From: Hondaea fermentalgiana
Lineage: Eukaryota; Sar; Bigyra; Thraustochytrida; Thraustochytriidae
Assembly: GCA_014084085.1 (NCBI GenBank)
Contig: NPFB01000001.1
Location: forward strand, 320,277-384,276
Reading direction: 5' to 3'
Length of the DNA: 64,000 nucleotides
The notes below the pieces were generated by a model. It saw only the letters and a program-made list of their open reading frames with translations. It made no database searches and was not told where the DNA came from. The translations under genes and the position numbers were made by a program. This document shows positions 57,968 to 64,000 of this stretch, piece after piece (the first letter of the stretch is position 1; every line of letters starts with the position of its first letter).

Positions 57968-59410
57968 ATGACCATGGTGTCGAACGCAAACCGAGGCGTA
58001 GTCGCCCTTGTCGCGAGCTTCGTGCTCCTGCTGGTGTCCGTGCTCGCGTTCGCCGAGGTCTTCTACTCGTATGGAACCGCAGTATGGGCACTGTATGGCT
58101 CGGTGGCGGGGCTCAACGTTGGCTTGGCCTTCCGCCGAGATTTGGCGCCCAACAAGCTGCACGGAGCACTGCTCGGGTTCGCCGGCGTAATGTCTTTTGC
58201 AGGCTTTGTGGCCGCGGCATACTGGGCGTTGTTGCCTGATGTGGAGCAAGGTGCTCCGCTCAAGATTGTCGCCGTCGCTGCCGCCCACGTCCTTTTGGTG
58301 TACTGGACCGCTCTTAAATTCACCGGTGCCGAAAACGCAGAAGACAGGAGCATCGTACCACGTGACGTGGAGACATCCAAATTTGGAGGAGACGAATCGT
58401 CGATCAAGCAAAAGGCAGGTGCTTGCTGCGGATGCTGTGGCATCTTGACACTTGTGATTCTAGTCGCGCTCGCTTCGATCCACACAATTCTGCTTGCCAG
58501 TGAAAAGAAGGGCTTTTACCCCGGGGAGGACACCTTTTATGAGATTCAGGGACATCGAATTTTTGCGCGCTGCGAAGGTCCGGGAATCCCCGGCGAGCCA
58601 TCCATCTTTTTCGGCCATGGCCTTGGCGGTAACTCTCTTGATTTTTCATGGGTCCAGCGCAACCTTTCAGCGGCCGGATACCGCACGTGCTCGTACGATC
58701 GCGCGGGAACGGGCCAAAGCTCTGCGTTTGGTCCTCTTCCTCGCACATCCATTCAAATTGCATCCGAAGAGTATGATCTTCTCACTGAGCTTGGGATCTC
58801 TGACTTTGTCTACGTGGGGCACAGCTTTTTCGGGTTCAACTCGCGCGTCCTTCACCGTGATCTCGTGCGAATGGGCGAGGAAACTCGCATCAAGGGCATT
58901 GTCTACATTGATCAGGTCAATCCAAACGTGACAGAGTGGTGTGATCCGAACAAAGAGTATTCGAGCCCAGCTGTGTACAATTTGGGCCTCATCACTTCGG
59001 AAATGGGGGTCTCACGCATTCTCGAAGGGATTTTTGGGTTCCTCACCTCGTTTGGAGAGCTCGAGTACCTCCCTGAAGATGTTCAAGCCGAGTATGTGGC
59101 CAATCTGCACAAGTCCCACTACTATCGTACGCGAATTGACGAGTTCACGCGGTGGGGCGTAAGCTGTTCGACGGTCGGCAATCTTGAGGGCGAGGAAAAG
59201 AACTTTGACTTTCCGGAACGCATCGTGCTTCCTCAAGAGGGCATTCATGCGGACAACCTCGAGGGCGGCGCCGAGATGGTCGACCTCTCGCCCGATGGGC
59301 AAGTAATTTGGGTCAACGATACCCGTGCGACGCACGTTCGCACGCTCTTTGACCGCGAATTTGCACAGTACACCATCGACGCAATCTACGAGCTTTTGGC
59401 TCTCCTTTAA
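57968..59410 (+). CDS. Multi-TM membrane protein with C-terminal alpha/beta hydrolase domain
   Basis: A 480-residue protein from the Met at 57968 (MTMVSNANRG); upstream in-frame codons look like flank. The N-terminal part has four hydrophobic segments (about 11-33, 37-53, 66-88 and 99-116), then a Cys-rich patch (GACCGCCG) and a further span at 155-176. From about 180 the domain is an alpha/beta hydrolase: oxyanion-type HGLGG (217-221), the GYRTCSYDRAGTGQS segment, nucleophile elbow GHSFFG with Ser286, and a C-terminal His456 in RATHVRT. The elbow is GHSFF rather than the usual GHSxGG. An acidic partner is probably in the SPDG loop. Substrates may be lipids or esters in a membrane; this is inference. 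The stop lies 243 bp from the ALG9 stop. Confidence 0.8.
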   Translation: MTMVSNANRGVVALVASFVLLLVSVLAFAEVFYSYGTAVWALYGSVAGLNVGLAFRRDLAPNKLHGALLGFAGVMSFAGFVAAAYWALLPDVEQGAPLKIVAVAAAHVLLVYWTALKFTGAENAEDRSIVPRDVETSKFGGDESSIKQKAGACCGCCGILTLVILVALASIHTILLASEKKGFYPGEDTFYEIQGHRIFARCEGPGIPGEPSIFFGHGLGGNSLDFSWVQRNLSAAGYRTCSYDRAGTGQSSAFGPLPRTSIQIASEEYDLLTELGISDFVYVGHSFFGFNSRVLHRDLVRMGEETRIKGIVYIDQVNPNVTEWCDPNKEYSSPAVYNLGLITSEMGVSRILEGIFGFLTSFGELEYLPEDVQAEYVANLHKSHYYRTRIDEFTRWGVSCSTVGNLEGEEKNFDFPERIVLPQEGIHADNLEGGAEMVDLSPDGQVIWVNDTRATHVRTLFDREFAQYTIDAIYELLALL

Positions 59411-59653
59411 AAAAACATAATTTTCTTTCAACCCAAAGACAAAGGAGTTGATTTTCTGTTCATAGGCCTACTTTCAATTGCGTTTGGGTGCATCGTCATC
59501 TCTTATTCACTTGCCTCTCCTTTGGTCTTTGTCGACCTCAGCATTTCAACGTTTTGCATCAAGACACGGATCGAGAACCCGACAAGAACACGTGCATGGT
59601 CAGAACAAGTTGGCATTTCAAATCTATCATTCGTTCCACTACGTTTCACAACT
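59411..59653. other. Short convergent 3' region
   Basis: About 240 bp between the hydrolase and ALG9 stop codons. AT-richer than its neighbours, no gene. Confidence 0.6.
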
Positions 59654-61439
59654 TCACTCCTGCTGGCTTGCACGAAGAAGACAGAATTCAGCATATCGAT
59701 TGCGCTTCTCCGAGAAATGAGGCACGTAAAAGGAACGAATGTAAACGGGCGATCGACTCGCGTCCATAAATGGGGCGCAAAACACCTTCTCCCAGCGTTG
59801 CTTGCCGTCGCCGCCTCGGGTCCAGTCTCCAATATCTCCATAATCCTTTCCAACCGCAAGATCTACTGCAAAGTCGCACGTGTCAACAGGCACGTACGCA
59901 GAAGACTCGTCCGCATTTTGGTCATTAAAGTGCGCGTGGACCTCCCGTGTTCCATTCGGCCACGGAGAAAACTCTTGGGGCATGACACCACGAAATTTGT
60001 TACGTGTCCAAGCCACTCTTGCGTTTGCAGGGAGCAGGAAGCTTGACGGATAGCGGTACCATTCCTTGCCAACGCAGACTGTGAGCATGTCATTGGTCGA
60101 AGCTGGCGCGAGCTTTGAGGCCTCGGGGACAGTCTGTAGCGCGCCAAAGACGCGAAGAGGAGCGGAAAAGTTGACATACAAACCGGCACTTCGGCACACG
60201 GACAGGAGACAGCTCAGGAGAACAACGTTGACCCAACCAAGACGAATAATATCGCGAAGCGCCGACACGCTTGAGGGTACTGCCCCCGTAATGAACTCGA
60301 GTACGAGATGCGCCGAAAGCGCCGCGCCCACGCATAGCACCGGGTACACCATAGACAGAAATCGCTCTTCCTTGTGCGGCATGGACGTAAAGAGTGCCAA
60401 CGACGCAAAGGCCGGAGACAGATAGACGAGCACCATGCGGGCCGAGGTCGGGAACGGTTTGGGGATTTTCTGATACGGCCAAAGTGCAAGTACCACAACG
60501 GGTGACGCAAAGGCCAAGAGCGCCACCAAATTCAAATTAAGGATCAGGTTGCGCAAATAAAAGGTCCAGGGCTCTGTTCCATACAAGTCAGCACCTTGGC
60601 CGCCGCCCCCATGGCCCAGTACGTTGTAAAGGATCAGATTGCCAATCGCAAACGTCGGCTTGCCATATAGTGCCGAGTCGACGAGTACGGGAATACCCAC
60701 AAAGAGAGCAAGGGAGGTGATTGCGGTGAACAAGACCGGCATGAAACCTCGCGCATAAAGAGCGTGCAATCCCATGGGGACAAACATGAGCGCCGAAAAG
60801 GGCCAGCAAAGGAGGACCGCTGCCGCGCCGCAAAAGAGGCCCAGGAGGTGGCGCTCCGAGAACCATGCGGCAAAGCCGTAAAGAACCATGAGCATGCACG
60901 CAGAGCTAGGCAGGAGCGCAACGCTTGCGTGAAACATGCCAGCGTTCGTTGCGAGAAACAGAAAAGTGAGCCACGACACCCTTGGCCCAAAGCGGCTACG
61001 GGCCGCATCGCAGAGGAGCGCCTCGCCGACGGCGGAAAGAAGACCAAGACCGGCGCGAATCGTGAAGAACACCAGGGCCTTTTCTGTTTCGCTCCCGGCC
61101 GCATGGCGCAGATACGCGGGCGCGCCGAGTAGGCCATTGACGCCAAGATAGGCGTACGACCGTAGCGCGTATGCTGGACTGTACCTGTTTTTGTTTTGCG
61201 AAGCGAGCGAATCATGTTAGCGTGTGCATTGTCGCAACGACAGAACGCTGGGCATGCAGTGCAAGGTCTCCAACGCCAACTTACTCCCAGGTTTGTAGAC
61301 CGCGGCCGTAGAGGAGATAGTGCAGCGGCTCCCAGTAGTTGAAAGTCTCGTCGCAGTCCATGATCGGGCTCAGTTGTGCGCCAACGTTGCGCACAGCCAC
61401 GAGAATGCTCACGTGCAGGAGGAAGCGTGTCGTTGACAT
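59654..61439 (-). CDS. ALG9: ALG9-type alpha-1,2-mannosyltransferase (GT22), two exons
   Basis: Exon 1 is 61285-61439 and exon 2 is 59654-61184; the product is 561 residues. The 100-bp intron begins GTAAGT and ends AAACAG. The phase-2 join restores the family block MDCDETFNYWEPLHYLLYGRGLQTWEYSPAYALRSYAYLGVNG without a break. I start at the Met at 61439; the open frame upstream begins with a poly-Lys stretch that is translated CTT repeat. Further hallmarks are GMFHASVALLPSS, GWPFS-like CWPFSALMF, DLYGTEPWTFYLRN, PHKEERF and CVGKEWYRYPSSFLLP. ALG9 adds the seventh and ninth mannoses to the dolichol-linked N-glycan precursor on the ER lumenal side, using dolichol-P-mannose. It has many membrane spans. 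Confidence 0.95.
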
Positions 61440-61759
61440 GGTGGCTTCTCCGCGCGCAGCGTAGAATTCACCCCTCCACGGCCGCCTTCGGTCGCGAGGC
61501 CTCTCCTTCTTCTTCTTCTTCTTCTTCTTCAAGTTCTGTTCAATCAATCGGTTATGGAAAAAAAAAATCTTGGTGTGCTTCGGAGGGAATGAGGGGAATG
61601 CGAACGATCTCTCCGAGACCGATCTTGGGCTCCTACGACGTGGCGTTGAAGAAGTAAAAACATTAGAAGCAAGCGAAAGGCTCAGTCAATGGGCAAGTCG
61701 AGGTTATCCATAAATTATGTTCAAGATTAATTTTGGTTTCCGTGGAGTGCGTTCAAATA
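61440..61759. other. ALG9 5' flank
   Basis: Upstream of ALG9. Includes a (TTC)n run at 61506-61531. No gene is seen between here and the repeat block that follows. Confidence 0.55.
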
Positions 61760-62095
61760 TCAGTGAGTGAGAGGACAAAATGCTCTGAATTGTGTGAGGC
61801 GACTCGAAGTGCCCGTCTCTTTGTTCCGTATAACGAACAGTGACTTTTGCTAGCGGCACGGCTGGCGACTCTGGTTAATTCGTTTTGCAAACGTTGGATT
61901 CTGCGAGCCCCTGACGACTCATTATTATTCCGTATTGTATGTACGCAAACGGTAACATTTGCCAGCGCCTGATCGACGCGCCAAACGACTCTCATCATTA
62001 GAAAACCGTAAGATAAACAGTCCATTCTGCCAGCGCCTGACGACTCTCTTTATTCAGTCTGGACTGTGATTTCTGCCAGCGCCTGACGACTCTCT
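61760..62095 (-). repeat. Decayed tandem copies of the neighbouring gene's 3' end
   Basis: On the plus strand the hexamer CGACTC recurs at 61800, 61866, 61915, 61986, 62041 and 62087, spaced 46-71 bp. Each marks one copy of a unit related to the last codons of the gene ending at 62096. The copy nearest the gene is a near-exact 46-bp duplicate: on the minus strand, just past the stop, it re-encodes QALAEITVQTE followed by a second stop codon. A more distant copy still reads QALANVTV. Copies further away are increasingly diverged. This is a small tandem array growing out of, or decaying from, the coding end. Confidence 0.85.
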
Positions 62096-63112
62096 TTATT
62101 CAGTCTGAACGGTGATTTCCGCAAGCGCCTGGCGAATCCTGAGCGCGAGATGATCGGGAAGTTTCCGCAGAACCACTGGAGTAAGCATCGCAGAGACCGT
62201 AAACAGTGAAAGGGAAGTCAGAAAGGCAATTCGCGGCGACGTCATGAACGATAGCCCAGCGCCGAAGATTAGAAAGAGAAATGCAAAGAGCATAATGAAT
62301 ACAATCGCGATCTCGTTGTCCGTGAGTTCCCGCATAAACCGCCTGCGCCGTAAATCAAAGACAGAATCACGATGTCTGCCAATACTTCCACGCGCAAGAC
62401 TGAGCGCACGCGGCAGCGAGAGGCTTTTGCGCGGTTTGGTGGAGGCACGTTTTGATTTGCGCCGAGGCTTTTTGGACAGTTTCTTCGGCTGGCGAAACGC
62501 GCTTTTCTGGGGCATCAAATCCGGTGGGGGGGGCGCGTGCAAAGCGTAGAGACCACGCGAGTCATGCTCGTTGTCCGACTCCTCATCCATGGAGTAACCT
62601 TCCCCTTCTCCTTCTTCGTCTTCTTCCCCATCGGTGTGAGTCTCTTCAAAGAGCTCGAGAGGGTCTTTGTAGGTGCCTTGCTCGGCGAGCATGCGGCGAG
62701 CACGTGCCTTGTAATTTGGGCGAGAGAACAAACTCGCCAGACTGAGACGACTTGATTTGCGGCGCGACTTGAGAACAGAGGCGAGTTCGTCGGGCGTGAG
62801 TTCGTGCTCCCGAAACGCACGTTCCTGTCCATCCCAGAAAAAGTCGTCTTCCGGTGCAGGCTCCCACGTCCCCTTGCGCGACTCCCAGGCTTCGTCCGCT
62901 TCTCTTCTGGGCAGGTTCTTCACGGCGACCAGACTCCGCGACGAGTGGAACCGCACGCGCGGGCCCGCTTCGCTCGTCGCCGACGACACCGACGACCGCT
63001 TCGAGCTCGCCGTCGACCTTCTGCTCGCCGTCGACCTTCTGTTCGCCGCCGACACGCGCCTTCCCGCCGCGCTCGGAGGCGGCTCCGTCGGCGGCGCCGG
63101 GTTGAACGACAT
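62096..63112 (-). CDS. Basic, disordered protein with two C-terminal membrane spans
   Basis: I choose the Met at 63112 (MSFNPAPPTEPPPS), giving 338 residues. It lies six bases from an assembly gap, so an upstream exon or start cannot be excluded; the open frame across the gap is repeat-derived. Residues 1-60 are Ser/Arg-rich with an RRSTAS-type repeat. The middle is charged, with an acidic run at 161-182 and a Lys/Arg/Ser-rich stretch at 203-250. Two membrane spans lie at about 266-288 (AIVFIMLFAFLFLIFGAGLSF) and 295-315. I recognise no family. A short C-terminal hairpin anchor with a long cytosolic basic tail is the visible design. Confidence 0.65.
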   Translation of the reverse strand: MSFNPAPPTEPPPSAAGRRVSAANRRSTASRRSTASSKRSSVSSATSEAGPRVRFHSSRSLVAVKNLPRREADEAWESRKGTWEPAPEDDFFWDGQERAFREHELTPDELASVLKSRRKSSRLSLASLFSRPNYKARARRMLAEQGTYKDPLELFEETHTDGEEDEEGEGEGYSMDEESDNEHDSRGLYALHAPPPPDLMPQKSAFRQPKKLSKKPRRKSKRASTKPRKSLSLPRALSLARGSIGRHRDSVFDLRRRRFMRELTDNEIAIVFIMLFAFLFLIFGAGLSFMTSPRIAFLTSLSLFTVSAMLTPVVLRKLPDHLALRIRQALAEITVQTE

Positions 63113-63118
63113 CCCGCC

Positions 63119-63218
63119 NNNNNNNNNNNNNNNNNNNNNNNNNNNNNNNNNNNNNNNNNNNNNNNNNNNNNNNNNNNNNNNNNNNNNNNNNNNNNNNNNN
63201 NNNNNNNNNNNNNNNNNN
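63119..63218. other. Assembly gap (100 N)
   Basis: Exactly 100 N, flanked on both sides by CCCGCC/CCGCCGC sequence. It lies just upstream of the start codon chosen for the last gene. Confidence 0.98.
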
Positions 63219-64000
63219 CCCGCCGCTGCGCGCTCTGCGCCGCCCGCCCGCGCCCTCGCCCTCCTCCGCCTCCGCCGCCGTCTTGCCGCGCCCTCTGTCC
63301 CGCGCCTCGCGCTCGCCCGCCGGGGCCGCGGCGCGCGCCGTCGCTTTTCCGCTTTGCCTTCCTTTCCCTGCCTCTCCGCCGCTACCTCCCGCCGCTCCTC
63401 GCGAGGCCGCTCCTCGGCGCGTCGCTTTCTTTCTCTCTTTCTCTCTTTCCGCGCTGCGCCGCGACGCGACGCGCTGCAGCGGCGCCGCGAGCCACGGCGT
63501 GCACGACGCGGCGGCCCTCGCTGCCTCGCCTCGCCTCGCCTCGCCCAGCTTTGCGAGACTGCGGCACGTGCAGGCAGCGCGGCGCGTGCAGCGCACACCC
63601 GTTTTCTCGTCTTCTTATTTCTCTCTTTCACCCTTGCAAGGTTTCTTGCACGCGCCGTTGCAAGTAGAATTTACGAGTTAGTGGTATTGGTAATGTGTAC
63701 GAGGGCTTCCTTTGGCGGGCCGAGCAGTGCAGCAGCCAGTTTAGAGGGAGCCTGGCAGCAGGGGCGTGATCTGATCCGAGGGTGGGAGGCGCGAGGCCGA
63801 ACAAGTCCTCGCGGGACGAGGTCTGGCGCTCCGGATGGATGGCCTTGGTCCCGTCCGCTTCGTTTTGTCCTGGGTGATCGATCTGATCAGTCAACGGGGG
63901 TCCCGGTCGTGCAGGCTCGGGCGCTCGTCGTCGTCGCGCGAGAAGGAGGACGTGAACGCGCCTGCGGCGCGCGCCTGGGCGACGGCGATGGAGGCTCGGG
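63219..64000. other. GC-rich window end, no gene seen
   Basis: CCGCC- and CTCGC-rich DNA to about 63560, then a mixed stretch. Open frames are compositional. No family is recognised to the window edge. Confidence 0.55.

Overview
The window is nuclear DNA of a GC-rich, gene-dense, intron-poor protist. BBS7, RPB4, ALG9, glycine-cleavage H, a BK/Slo-type potassium channel and a formin with a PTEN-like module are eukaryotic genes. The formin layout, the Cys/His-repeat protein and the style of the low-complexity DNA suggest a stramenopile, most likely a thraustochytrid/labyrinthulomycete. That lineage call is inference. Two 100-base N runs (4655-4754 and 63119-63218) are scaffold gaps set inside CCG-rich runs.

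Layout, left to right: a low-complexity lineage-specific protein (171-2588, -); simple-sequence DNA with a gap; an LRR protein with a bacterial-effector-type NEL ubiquitin ligase domain (5115-8444, -); a DUF707 glycosyltransferase-like protein (-); a CaiB/BaiF CoA-transferase with one intron (+); a CS-domain co-chaperone (-); a small two-TM protein (-); 3 kb of microsatellite-rich DNA; BBS7 (+); RPB4 (-); GcvH with one intron (-); a Ser/Lys-rich protein (-); a multi-TM RING-H2 protein (+); a membrane-anchored UDP-galactopyranose mutase fused to an extra C-terminal domain (-); tRNA-Phe(GAA) (-); a protein with ten Cys/His repeats (+); a three-repeat gelsolin/severin (-); a membrane-anchored WD40 protein (-); a Slo-type K+ channel with one intron (+); a formin (+); aminopeptidase P (-); a multi-pass membrane protein (-); a membrane-anchored alpha/beta hydrolase (+); ALG9 with one intron (-); and a two-TM basic protein (-) followed by decayed tandem copies of its own last codons.

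There are no operons. Genes are single units, often tail-to-tail with 80-250 bp between stop codons. Four spliced genes could be reconstructed. Their introns are 100-404 bp, begin GTACGT or GTAAGT, and end ACAG. Start-proximal regions repeatedly carry tetranucleotide tracts (GCGT, GCTC or GCTT).

The most notable gene is the NEL-type E3 ligase at 5115-8444. It has bacterial LPX-style leucine-rich repeats, a NEL domain with the catalytic Cys-x-Asp motif, and a possible U-box-like C-terminal module, all in a eukaryotic chromosome. Other unusual architectures are the membrane-anchored UDP-galactopyranose mutase fusion and the formin whose PTEN-like P-loop is dead and whose FH1 is replaced by short actin-related motifs.
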